A stretch of 64,000 nt of DNA from Enoplosus armatus (lineage: Eukaryota > Chordata > Actinopteri > Centrarchiformes > Enoplosidae). The notes below the pieces were generated by a model. The model was not told where the DNA came from. It saw only the letters and a list, made by a program, of their open reading frames with translations, and made no database searches. The stretch covers positions 2,508,658 to 2,572,657 of the forward strand of contig NC_092192.1 in NCBI RefSeq assembly GCF_043641665.1, in the 5' to 3' direction. A program made the position numbers and the translations under genes. Below, piece by piece: positions 1 to 11,300 of this stretch; positions within the stretch are counted from its first letter, which is position 1; the number at the start of each line of letters is the position of its first letter.

Positions 1-3000
1 GTTGTCGAGTCCTGTAGGTCCAGTTGGCTCCGACAGACGCTGTGGAGCCGAGCGAGCGTCCAAACAACATAATCTCCCCTCGAGGCTTCAAACACAATAA
101 AACATCTCACAACAACAGGAGCTGTTGTTCAAGTCACTGGCATGAAGACTAATGAGCAAATTTAACTTTAATTTGCTTCCAAGTATCGACTCCAATTTTC
201 ACTTTTAAGTATCAGGCACTTAATTTTAAGTACTTTACATAAATGAGCAGTGCCGTTCAAGACTGATGCTGAAGTAGTGTGCAAAACACTGGATATGACA
301 AATGTTTGAACATGCATAACAAAATGTAAACATTTAAATCTTTAACTTTATCAAAAGGAAAAAAAAAGAAAAGAAATTATACTAAAAGAAACCTTTACAA
401 ACTAAAAGCTTAAATAACCAAAGAAGAAGAAAAAACTATTCAACTCTCATACTGGTTTAACATGCTGCTCAACTCTAAACTATTAGACCTGCTCTCCCTC
501 TGAATGACACACCAGGAGGTCATTCACATAAAAGAAACGCAGGAAGAATAAAAGTAACTAAGGCAAAATGTTCAGGAGAGTCAGACTGAGACGCTCTGAG
601 ATAAAACTGGTCCAGTGGAGCTGTGGTTTGACTGGGAGGCTCCCAGTATGCGAGTGTTAAGGGCCGGGGGGAACTTGAAATGAACTAGTTTGTACAAAGT
701 GCTGTCTGCACTGCTGCAAAGTGTTACAGCCACAATCTGTGGGTCATGGGGGGGGGTGAACCGTTCACATGGCGATAACAGAGAACACTTTCACACCGTC
801 TTTCATGATGCACTTGTTCACAAGTGACAGAAGTGATGATGTAGAGAATAAAAACAGAGAAGATAGCTTGAAAGATCCGTTCAAACTACTTTCACAACTG
901 TTTTGGAAACAGCTTCATAAAAAGACGTCTGTAAACCGCCTCCAACTGCAAACATTATCACTCTTTGTAGTATTCATTTTTATGGAATTTCCCATGGCCT
1001 GCTACCATTATCATTAGCCAAGTTTCCGTCCAAATGAGGCGCAGGATTTAAACGAATATCCAGAAAATCCTCAGAGGAACACATGACTTGCTGCTTGTTT
1101 CCTTCCCACATTTATTCTAATGTTCCAAAACTGACAATCCAACAACCGAGCCCAACGTGTGCTGCGATTGGTCAGAAAGTAGCACTCACTCACTTCTGTC
1201 ATTTGTCTTATGTACAACATCATGAACGTCTTCGAGCACAGACGGTCTGAAAGTCTGTTTGAACGATTATAACTTCGGGACTGTAAGACACATAAAAGAC
1301 GCTCAGTTCTTTGAGATGTTGTCGTGTAAAAGGAAACAAAGACGCCGTAACTGGCGGGACATTATTAAATGTCCCCCATCGAGTGTGGCCACTCAGAACA
1401 GCGACAAACACTTTAACTTTAGTCATACGACTGCTTTCCTTTGAAGCATACTGAGGCCTTCACTGCTCGCTCAGACACCCCTCACCTTAATAAATAAAAG
1501 GTTTACGACAGGATGAAGCAGAGCGAGGCACAAAATATACATTTATCCTGCTGTAAGATTATCAGACATCAAATCTTACTGCACTGACGAAACTTTGTTT
1601 TCAAGAGATAATCACACAAAGGAGGAAGTTATTTCACAATCTTCTCCTTGTTACTGCTCATTTCTCCTCGAGTGAAGAATAAAACAGACATTACTGTGAA
1701 AAGTGACCTTTTTTTTCAGCAAACAGGATCGTCTGCCGACGCAGTGAAACAGTGACTTATAATATCCTGAAACACTAATGATAACTCTGATGTCAACATG
1801 ATGATAAAGGTTTGAGTTCTGGTGGAGTACATGTGCTTTGGTGCATCTGCCCAGCTATGATCTACTGAGTATACATATCTCTACTCATGCATTCATTCAC
1901 AAACAATTCATATCTGTCTCACATGAAGCCAACAGTCAAATATATCAGAGAGAAAAACTGCAAATATTTTCACAACAAGTCATGGCATCTTTTAATTTAG
2001 TTTGTTAAAATATTTCTTTAAAACTCTCTCTTGAGACAAATAAATGGGCTGTGAGAAACGTTTCACTTGTTTCAAAGCTGTTTGAGACTGAAGTCAAGAC
2101 TTAAAGACTTGCTGAGATGAAAACAATTTGCAGCTTTTTCAATAAAAATAAACAACAAAACAACAACAATATGGCGAAAGCTACATAATTAAGAATAAAC
2201 AGCACCAGTTAAGTTCGGTGTTGTAGTTGATTTAACTACTCTGGTAGAACAACAAAACGTTGGCAGAAGGAAAAACAAAACATGGCAAATATAAATATGG
2301 AAATAAAATGAAGCGAGTGGGTACAGTAGGTGTGCAAATCTGAACCAACGTCCGTCTGTGGCAGAAAACAAACAGAGACGAGTCGAAGGAAAAAGGCTGC
2401 GGTTAAAGGGATACCTTGACATTTAAATGTTTTCAGCTACAAAAGGTCTTTGTCACAATATGGTGTCTGTGTTTAATGTTGGCACTTAAGATGAGAAGAA
2501 GAAGAAGCCGGGCGGAGCAGCGGATTGTTTTTTAACGTTCTTTGGTGAAGCAGAGCGAATGCTGCAGGTTTGATTCCTCACTTTCACACGGCGTTGTGTA
2601 TGTGTATGTATCTGTATCCGGATATCTGATCTGGATCAGGAAAACTTCATATTGATGCAGCAGAACACATAACAGTCAGAATATGATCAGATCTCAGAGC
2701 AGTTTGGCCACATTCTTAAAGCAACAGTTTGACATTTTGGGAATTGCGCTCATTCGCTTTCTTGCCGAGAGGTAGATGAGAGGATTGATACCACTCTCAT
2801 GTCTGTATGCTAAATATGAAGCTTGGAGATAAGTTAGCCTAGCTTAGCACAAAGACTGGAAACAGAGGGAAACAGCTAGCCTTGATCCGTAAAGCACTGC
2901 GAAAGCTCACTGTCTGTACAAAAACTACAATTTGCAGTTTTGCAGGGGGTTAGGTGTCAGACTATTTCTTGTCTGGGACCAGGAAGTCACCGCTCCCAGC

Positions 3001-4966
3001 CAAAAAACAGTCCAGCACATAACCCCCCCCGAAAAACCAAAACTTCTAATTTTTACAGATCAAACAAACAAGTTACAAAGTGTGAAATTGTGAGCTCAAG
3101 AGGTGTTGGTTTTTTAACCTTAGGTCTTACCAGTATTTGTGCTAAGCTAACTGGCTGCTAGCTGTAGCTTTGTATTTACTGTACAAACATGTGTGGTATC
3201 AATCTTCTCATCCAACTCTCAGCCAGGAAGAGAACGAGTCGGTTTCCCGAAATATCAAACTGCTAAAAAAGTCCCCTCAAAAGTGGAAAAGGTTAACTAT
3301 CTTCGCCTCTTCCTGCTACCTCAAACTGCCCGTCTAACATCTACAGATGAGCCCAAAGTAGAGCCCATACAGCAGCATAACTTCCCCTCACTGAGATTAA
3401 CTATGTTACACTTAATCTGAGATCTGATCACAATGAGGTCTTAACGGAGACTAGGAGAGCGCCGGCTAATACCAGGGGCACATGCAGCCAAGATGATCCA
3501 GACACAGATCGAAGGTTAAAGATGATGATATTCTATATTCCATGAAAAGACCAAAACCAACAACAAATGTATCCTCCTGAGAGCCACAGTCAGTCTCTCT
3601 TTCTCCTTGTCTAACACATTGGTGGTTTTGGTCTTTTCATCTAAATGTAGAAGAACACCAGCCGTAACCTTTAATACCAAGTTGCAAAGGGGTTCAAGTG
3701 TCTGTTTATGAAGCAGCGTCAAACCCTGCCGTCTACCCAAATGCATGCTGGGAAGGCTCCTCCTGTCAGAAACAGATAAAGCAGGTGGAAATAAAAAACA
3801 AAACAAAACAAAAAGAACCTGAGGTAGTCTGAATGTTTGGGCTACATGTTCATGTATGATCTCTGCCTCCTGCGCTGATGTGATTTCTTATTGGTTGAAC
3901 AACCTGAACAGTGATGAAGGCGAGACCACCAAAGCGGCCTTTACAAACTGCAGGGCTGGGTGTAAAAACTGTACAGAGCACTGAGAGCTGGCATCGGACG
4001 TCTACTTCTTGATTTAAACCTATTTTACCGTTTCAAATTTGAGAACTTTGGCTTCTTTTGTCTTCAACGTTTTGTTTATATTTCTCAAAGTAACAGAAAC
4101 TCGTATCCACACCAGTATTTCAAAGACACCCAGCCCCCCTGAGCAGCGAAGGGAAACTAACAGGTCCAACATCAAGGTATCTCTTTAACTGAATGTATTT
4201 GAAGCCGGCGATGAAACAGATCGCAGGCCGTTTAAGGCACATGTGTGTAAGAAAAGTTTATATAATTTCAGCTAACGAGCAGGACTATAGAAACGCTTCA
4301 CTTGACGAGCTATAATGTGAAGACTGAGGAGCTTCTCACTCGGAGCTCCAGATAACATCTAGACACTTTATCAGAAAATAACTATCTCTCTACAGAAGTA
4401 GAGTACAATTAAAAAATGAAACTACAGACTACAGTACACTCTAGATGCTAATTAATGAAGTCTTGATGCATAGCATCACCCATAGACATAATATTGATTT
4501 TTATTTTAAGTAATATGGATCTTATTCAATATTTCACTGTAACATTGAATAGTGGAGTTAATAGTGTTATGGAGGGTTATGGCAGTGTTTGTTAGAGTCA
4601 CAGTCTCACTCCTGTTTCTTTTTTTACCGCTAAGAGACAGAAATCAAGGAAGGAAGAGAAACTGATTTGTGATTGTCACGAGTCTCTGTGTTGTCATCCA
4701 ATCAGCGACGTGATTGAAGACCAGAAAAACAAACAGACAGGAAATAACAGGAGACAAAAATGGGAAACAAAGGGAAGTTGTGAGTTCTCAAAGATGAAGA
4801 AAAGAAACCTCCCCGTTTCACGTGTTCAGGCTTTAACCTGAACCGCATCAACCGCTGAAGCATCCGGCGTCCAAAACCACCACCAAGCCCCACGGTGGAA
4901 ACTATTTTCCAGATTCCAAAATCGTTTTCTGATCAGAAAATGCAAACATCAACAGAGGGAATAATG
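1..4966 (-). other. 3' flank of the ARID gene, probably including its 3' UTR
   Basis: No coding exon was recognised here; the open frames are short and unlike any family I know. Transcription of the ARID gene runs into this region after its stop codon. An AATAAA (tttatt on the plus strand) lies near 4500, about 465 bases past the stop, and others lie further left, so the 3' UTR end cannot be fixed. A family D foldback repeat fills about 2720-3285. The rest is AT-rich sequence with no structure I can name. Confidence 0.4.
2720..3285. repeat. Family D foldback interspersed repeat (MITE-like), near-complete copy
   Basis: The left end reads 'gtttgacattttggga' and the right end 'cccgaaatatcaaactg', which are near inverse complements. 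Further inside, 'gttagcctagcttagcac' (about 2833-2851) is mirrored by 'tgtgctaagctaac' (about 3137-3150). The two arms of about 150 bases enclose a unique centre. Diverged copies occur near 9040-9290 and 14785-14960. The arrangement fits a non-autonomous DNA transposon common in teleosts; no transposase is present. Confidence 0.7.
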
Positions 4967-6208
4967 TTAAAAACAGTGTGTGTCAGTGTTTGAGGGCCCG
5001 GCTCTCTTCAGCTCTGCTGGGCCAGGACCAGAGAGGTGGATGGGGTCTTTCTCCTCCTGCTGCTCCGGTGTCTGTAGTTTTTGGCTCCTCTCAGTTTCAC
5101 GTCGCTCTATTTCCACCTCCTCCTCCTCCTTCACTTCTTTCTTTACTGCCACTCCTCCCTCTCCTCTCTCTGTCTCGGTCCTCTGAGGTTCGGCTTTGGA
5201 TCCTGGAGGAAGGAATTTACCAAACCTCGTCCCGTTCAGATCCTCCTCGAATTTCACCTGGAAGGGTGGCAGCCCGAGCAGGAAGGCCCTGATCCTGCTG
5301 GGGGAGCTCAGGTCTGCAGGTTCCTCCTGGTTCTTCATCTCCACATCCTGCTCTCCCACTCCTCGTCCCCCTCCACTTCCTCCAGAGCTGGACCGGTCGC
5401 CCAGGTTGAAGTCCTCGGCCTGCTCCGTGCAGCAGGGTCTGGGTCTCTTGGATGGTGGTTGCTCGGTGTTACCGTTGATCGCTGCCGGACTCGATTCTGG
5501 TCCCTCTGTGCTGGGTCTCTTAGCCGTGAAGCGTTTGCTGAGGTTGAGGGGCAACGCCTGCTCGGGGGGAGGGGTGATGGGAGAGCAGGGGGGCTTGGTG
5601 CTCAGGTCCTGGGACAGGGCCTCAGACAATCGGCGGGTGAAGGTCTGGAACTGAGACGAGCCCAGGCGAGTCCTCATCAGCTGGCACACCTGAACACTGC
5701 AGTCCAGGTTCAAAGGCAGGACCCGGAGAGGGGGCAGTGGAGGCCGGTTCCTGGCGTCCCGACTGCCGCCTCTCTGGGCTCCCTCGTCCACGTTACACCC
5801 CGAGCAGCGGTTGTGTTGCGGGTGGGGCTGAGGCTGAAGCTGGTCCCCGCTGGGATGAGGGGTATCCGGGCTTCCACTTTTGGGCTGGAGGGTGTAGATG
5901 GTCGGATGGTGCTGGCTCGGGTCCTGAGGCGTCAGGGCCGGGCTCTCCGGGCCTCTCTGGAGGCTGATGCGGTTCCTGAAGACATCCAGAGGACACACAC
6001 CTTTGATGGGGCTGAAGCCGCCCACAGATCCTCCAACGAAGTGTCGAGGCAGAGTGGAGAGGAGCACACCGGGAGCAGGAGCCACGGACTCCCCTCTGTC
6101 CGGCTTCAGCTCCTTCGGTTTGGGCTGGAAGGGCAGGAAGGAGGCTGACATGGGGGACAGGTCGGGGGTAAGGGGCATGTTGACAGGGAGGATAGCCGGC
6201 GGGATGGG
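4967..6208 (-). CDS. ARID gene coding exon 12 (terminal), proline-rich regulatory region with PADLS
   Basis: 413 codons plus stop, beginning after the acceptor CCCTGCAG|CCCATC. The region is proline-, serine- and glutamate-rich and probably disordered, apart from a helix-prone block at about residues 671-703 containing VCQLMRTRLG. Two LPLNL motifs (665-669 and 720-724), PADLS (bases 5306-5320) and VKFE are visible. PxDLS is the classical CtBP-binding motif, and ARID5B has a similar PTDLS. The plus strand is also open for long stretches here because of composition; those frames show no family similarity. Confidence 0.85.
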   Translation of the reverse strand, partial: PIPPAILPVNMPLTPDLSPMSASFLPFQPKPKELKPDRGESVAPAPGVLLSTLPRHFVGGSVGGFSPIKGVCPLDVFRNRISLQRGPESPALTPQDPSQHHPTIYTLQPKSGSPDTPHPSGDQLQPQPHPQHNRCSGCNVDEGAQRGGSRDARNRPPLPPLRVLPLNLDCSVQVCQLMRTRLGSSQFQTFTRRLSEALSQDLSTKPPCSPITPPPEQALPLNLSKRFTAKRPSTEGPESSPAAINGNTEQPPSKRPRPCCTEQAEDFNLGDRSSSGGSGGGRGVGEQDVEMKNQEEPADLSSPSRIRAFLLGLPPFQVKFEEDLNGTRFGKFLPPGSKAEPQRTETERGEGGVAVKKEVKEEEEVEIERRETERSQKLQTPEQQEEKDPIHLSGPGPAELKRAGPSNTDTHCF

Positions 6209-8294
6209 CTGCAGGGAGGGAGGAGAGAACAAGAAACAGGAGGTCAGTTTATTTGTCTGTTGTATTCTTCTTTTAGTTTCTTTTAAAACACTCCACGTGT
6301 CGGGATGAAACAGCTTCCTTCCAGAAAACTCATGACTCATAAAGAAGTTCTGAAGAATCTCTCAGCCACTCACTAACTTCCTTTGCAGATTAAATGTGAA
6401 ACTGGTTCGATCACACACGGACTTGATATTGCAGAAGATTTTAAACATCACTTCATCTCTGCTGGACTCTCAATACACAGTCCTCTCCTGAGCCAGCAGG
6501 GGGAGCCTTACCTGCTCTGTCCTCTGCACCAAACAGCACAGTCTTTTAGGCCCCCCTTCACTAATTGTTAAATATTCAATACACTTGCAGGTGAAGACCA
6601 TCTACATCCGTATCTCCCCAGTCTTAAGCACCATTCAGACTGGATTTTTGTTTCAACATGACCTACTGTTTTTCAGGGAGTCTAAGTGTTTAATATTTCT
6701 GCTAACAACAACATATGGGCCTATATTGGTTCCCAATATGATGACAGAAAAACAATTAAAGCCAACAGGAGAGCCTGTTAAAGCTGCTCAAACGTCAGCT
6801 ACTGCTGCTCCTCAGTGATTATTTACATTCTGGTGTGCTGACTCAGCTATTAGCAGCTCCTGTTGGCAGTGACGTACAGACGCCATCACTGGATCACTTT
6901 GATTAAAACCTGAAAAAACGTTCACGATTTCTGTTGTCTTTGTCCTGCTGAATGATCATTTCCAGATGGTTAAAATGTCGTCCTGAACAGTGAGTTGAAT
7001 CACAGTAATTCATATTTAATTCCCTGCCTCCTCCTATAACGTTCATTCAGTCTGAAGGGGGCTTCAGTGCTCCCAGCATTACCCACATATTGACTTGTAA
7101 GCAGTGTGAGAGGCAGCTCAGGTCACCCCACTGATAACATTTATTGTCCAATATCTGAAATCTCCCCCCGTGCAAAGACCCTTGACAGTGCGGTGGAGTT
7201 TGAGGTGTTACCCTGTGAGTGCTGCTGGCTGTCGGTCCACCTCCGCCTCTGGCTGGAAGCGGAGGACTCTGCTGCTGAGACTCTGCTGATGCTTTGGCTT
7301 TAGCCTGCTGCTGAGCCAGCAGCTTCGCCTGAGCGATCAGCGTCGCCTTGTTGCGAGTTCCCGGCGGCCGGCCTCGGCCTCTCTTCACCACCACGCTGCC
7401 ATTCGGGTTCACGATCTGCTCAGAGAGGAAGATAAGAAGGTCATTCTGGCGTCTTTAAGTTGTTAATGTCTTCTTCTCTTGTATTTTTTCTTTTGCTGTT
7501 TGTTCTGATGTTATAATTATTGTATTCTTACATGTTACTTAATGAAATGTGCTGAACCAATAAAAGCTTTCATATATCTGGAGCTGCATTCATAAATGAG
7601 CTTATCCTCCTAAATGACGCTCAAGTTTCCTTTTTTTAATCTTTTCATTAAGCTGCCGAGAGACACTTTTAGTAAAGAACAAACAAAAGACATGTTTTAT
7701 AAACCGCCATAGATTTCATACATGAAACAAAATAAAATATTTGTTCAGTACTGTATCGGCATGTGATATTTAGGTGACCCGACATATCTATCAATTTTGC
7801 CCTTAAAATCCAGTGACAGCCTTGAAACCAGCTTTATTTATTTAATTAAATTGTTTTTTCCAATTGGATCATTTGTTTCAAATCATTAGACGCTTACAGT
7901 ACGAGAGGGAGGTGCAGGGGCTGTGATCTTCTTCTCCTTGGCTTTGGGTCCTGGTTTTCTGCCTCTCGGAAGTGGTTTCCTTCCTCGTATCCCTCTCGGT
8001 TTTGGAGGCATGGGGGACTCTGGGATTTTGAATTCTATTCCTCCTGCCCTGAGGTGCTCTTCATAAGGAAGCATAAGCCTGAGACAAAAAACACAACAGT
8101 TACAGGAAGCTTAGTGCATGTTCTTTTTAACCTAAATAACACATTTTTATTTTCAGGAGTTTTTGGGAAACTTGTTTGCGGTTTCTGTCTGACCTCTCGT
8201 AGTGTCGCCTGGTGCAGGTAGCAGCACTAGTGCTGCCGGGGCATCCTCCCAGCTCGTTATAAACCACTTTCCAGAGACGGTCCAATGTCACCTG

Positions 8295-8378
<84 letters not shown>

Positions 8379-11300
8379 TCAGCTTTAAACTTGTGAGAGC
8401 CTGCTGATCAGAAACCTGTGTGCTGTATAGGACTGCCACTTTTATTTGAATTTTAACCACAATTGAGCAAAAAAAATTAAAATCATGGTGCAATCATCAG
8501 TTTTAATTCAAAATTCTTTACTTCCATCCCTTAAGGTCTAAAAGATGTGCTAGCCAAATACTTAAAAACCCAAGAAACCAAACCCAACAACTGAGAACGT
8601 GACTGAAACAAAGACTTTGACATACAGTCTGACTGGCCTCCGAACAGAAACTATTCCATACATTATACAGTGTGTCATTAGGGGTGAAACACTATGTTGT
8701 ATAATACAGTGTTGTTCAGTACAAGGCTCAGTTCTGTACAGCAGCTGAAAGGAACGACTGAACGAGCCTTTTGTTGTGAACTGTGCAGCTCTGAGCTGAA
8801 ACTGAAGCGCCTGTTTTCATTTATTGCAAAGCTGCTTTTGTTTTGTGTTTATTTACTGTAAACTGCTGAGAAATGACTCTGATTGTTTCAAGTGCACCGT
8901 TTCATGAGACAAATATTAGTTGATACAGCTGAGTGTTACACTTCATTTCATCACTTATTACCGTCATCGTTGTTAATTGTAGTAGTATTAGTTTCTGAAG
9001 CTATTTGACCAAACGAGATGCAGTTAAGACAGAGTACACCAGCCACTCAGGGAGTTAGCTTGGCTTAGGATAAGGACTGGAAACAGGGGGAAACGGCTAG
9101 TCTGGCTCTGTCCAAAGGTAACAAAATCCACCTCTAAATAACTAACATGTTACATGCAGTTGCAAAATGCTGCTTTACAAGGGCAGGCTAGCTGTTTCCC
9201 CGTTTCCAGTCTTTATGCTAAGCTAACCGACAGAGTGGATAACATGAGCAGATTTCCCAATATGTCAAACTATTCCTTTTTAAATAAAAGGTTAAATGAG
9301 TTAAATAAAGTGACGTAACTTGAAGTGACTCACCTTTTTGTAGCCTCCGAGCCGCTTGACCACCGAGTACATGAGGAAGAGGTCAACTGAGGACACAGAG
9401 GACAAAACATGTTCAAACCCAGCGGCAGGTGGAAACAGACGGAACATTTTCTTTCAGTTTGACTAAATAAATGTCCTGATAAAACCAAAGTACTTCCAAT
9501 GTGCATGATGTCATTGTCTCCTGCTTATAAAAAGGTCCAGATGAAACAAACTGAGTTTTTATACTTTCACTTCTGCTGCTTTAATTATGATCCACCAGAT
9601 CAGATGAAATGTAAATGATCCAGACAGACAGCTGAACAATAAAACTCTCATGAGTTCAGAGTTTCAGCACACATATTTACACCTTTAAAAACTATTATTC
9701 AAAATGCAATCAGGAACCCTGAAGTTTCACTCGATATCAAACACATCAAGTACATATTAACCTTCTTTTCTTTTCCGTTTTACTGATTAAAAACAGTTTA
9801 AAGTAGGAGTTGTGGCATTATTATGCATAATATATTTTAGTATTGTTATATTTAAGTCAATCAACTAACTCAATAATTCATGGTGAAACTATACAAACGT
9901 TTTCTTTCAGGAAAGTAGAGAATTAATGAGGTTTACTACAAATTGTTGCAGTAAAGTTTTTGTTTGACATGTGTGAAGAGTTACAAAGTTCATTACATTG
10001 AACCTACATTTGATTATTATTGTTATCGAGAATATTATTCCATTATTGTGATATCTACTGATGTCTACTGACTATCTACACAGCAGCAGACAGCAGACAG
10101 ACTCAAGAGACGAGCTGCTGGACATAGTGACAGACATAAGGACCGATATTTCCCTCAGGAGGTGGTGGAGACCAACAACAGAGCTAACAGAAAGAATACT
10201 GGACTCCACACGTGGTGATAAACAGCTGTTTGATCACAAGTTGATATGATATGTTAATGCTGCTGACAAGTGGCCACAATAAATCAGTTAGTTAGTGCAC
10301 GTTTAAAAGACTTTTCACTTCCTGCAGTTGGTAAACTGAAGAGCGTCGACAGCAGAGATAAGATGTAAAAACTGAACACAAGTATGATCATGAAACCAGT
10401 CGAGCAGGAGTGTTGAGCTGCAGCCGTCTGTAAACTGACGGTTGCTGTTTCTAGCATGTGATCTTTTATATGATTTTCTTTTAGATTTTACCATTTTATT
10501 TTGTTAATTTGTCATCTTGTGATATATATTAAGTGTTACTTTAGGTTGAAGGTCTGTAACTGATTGTTGTTGTTGGACCTTCTTGACAAAACATCTCAAT
10601 TACGTAATTCTGGTTAAATAAAAAGGTAAAAAAGAAATGTCTTCTGACATGGACGCTCGGTCAGAATTATCCAGAAGAAGAGCTATTGGTAGGGGGGGAT
10701 CGAACCTGTGACCTTCTCCCTTCATTTCGCAAATGTCAAGAGCACTCTGTTTGATTCACAGAAAGACTGATAGAGAGAGAGAGAGAGAGAGAGAAAGGAA
10801 GAGAAGGCCAGAAAGACACAAAAGGAAAGAATAGAAAGACTCACTCTTCTTGAAACCGAGGTTGGGGACTTTGTGGATGGGCAGGCCTTGACGGTCCATG
10901 TAGGCGAAGAGCTGATCCAGGAACAGCTGCTCTTCAGGGTGGGGGAGCCAGCTGCCCTCACAGCCGACCTCCACGCTGCCCATCACGTTCTCCTGAGAGG
11001 GAGACGTCGAGTGTTACGGCAGAAACACACAGAGAGGAAAAGATGCACGTGGTTCAAAATGAGCCAGTTCACAGAAACACACGTATGAAAAGGAACTAAA
11101 CTGAGAATACAAACCACATAAAAACAGGTTTTGATTCAACACATTGTGAGGCTGTAGTCGTGTTGTTTACTAAAGATCCGGTGTGACGTATCCGTCAGTG
11201 TCAGTGAAGATGTATTGACCTCTGTTCCTTTTTGTTAATACAGTGATTAGTTTACTGATCATCTTAAATTTCCAAATATAAATTAAAAATATATAAATAT

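Larger units (their letters stand above)
8377..10844 (-). other. ARID introns 8 and 7 (around exon 8)
   Basis: Apart from exon 8 (9334-9386) this is intronic. A partial family D repeat lies at about 9040-9290, ending 'atttcccaatatgtcaaac'. Around 10440-10640 is T-rich sequence ending 'ggttaaataaaaaggtaaaa', which looks like a retroelement or repeat tail. A (GA)n run occupies about 10771-10796. A lone box-B-like GGTTCGATCC occurs on the minus strand near 10700-10715 with no convincing tRNA fold. Confidence 0.5.

Noticed and set aside
5081..6148. 355-codon plus-strand open frame opposite the last ARID exon
   Set aside because: Shadow frame of GC-rich, proline-rich coding sequence. The minus frame has the known motifs and correct splice phase.
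8202..8493. Open frames through the CA repeat (Thr-His and Val-Cys runs)
   Set aside because: Translation of a microsatellite and of the ARID exon 9 complement.
10061..10249. Small open frame rich in Arg/Asp
   Set aside because: Short, in intron 7, no family similarity.
10684..10760. Possible tRNA or tRNA-derived SINE on the minus strand (GGTTCGATCC)
   Set aside because: Only the box B-like element is present. No box A, acceptor stem or anticodon arm could be folded.
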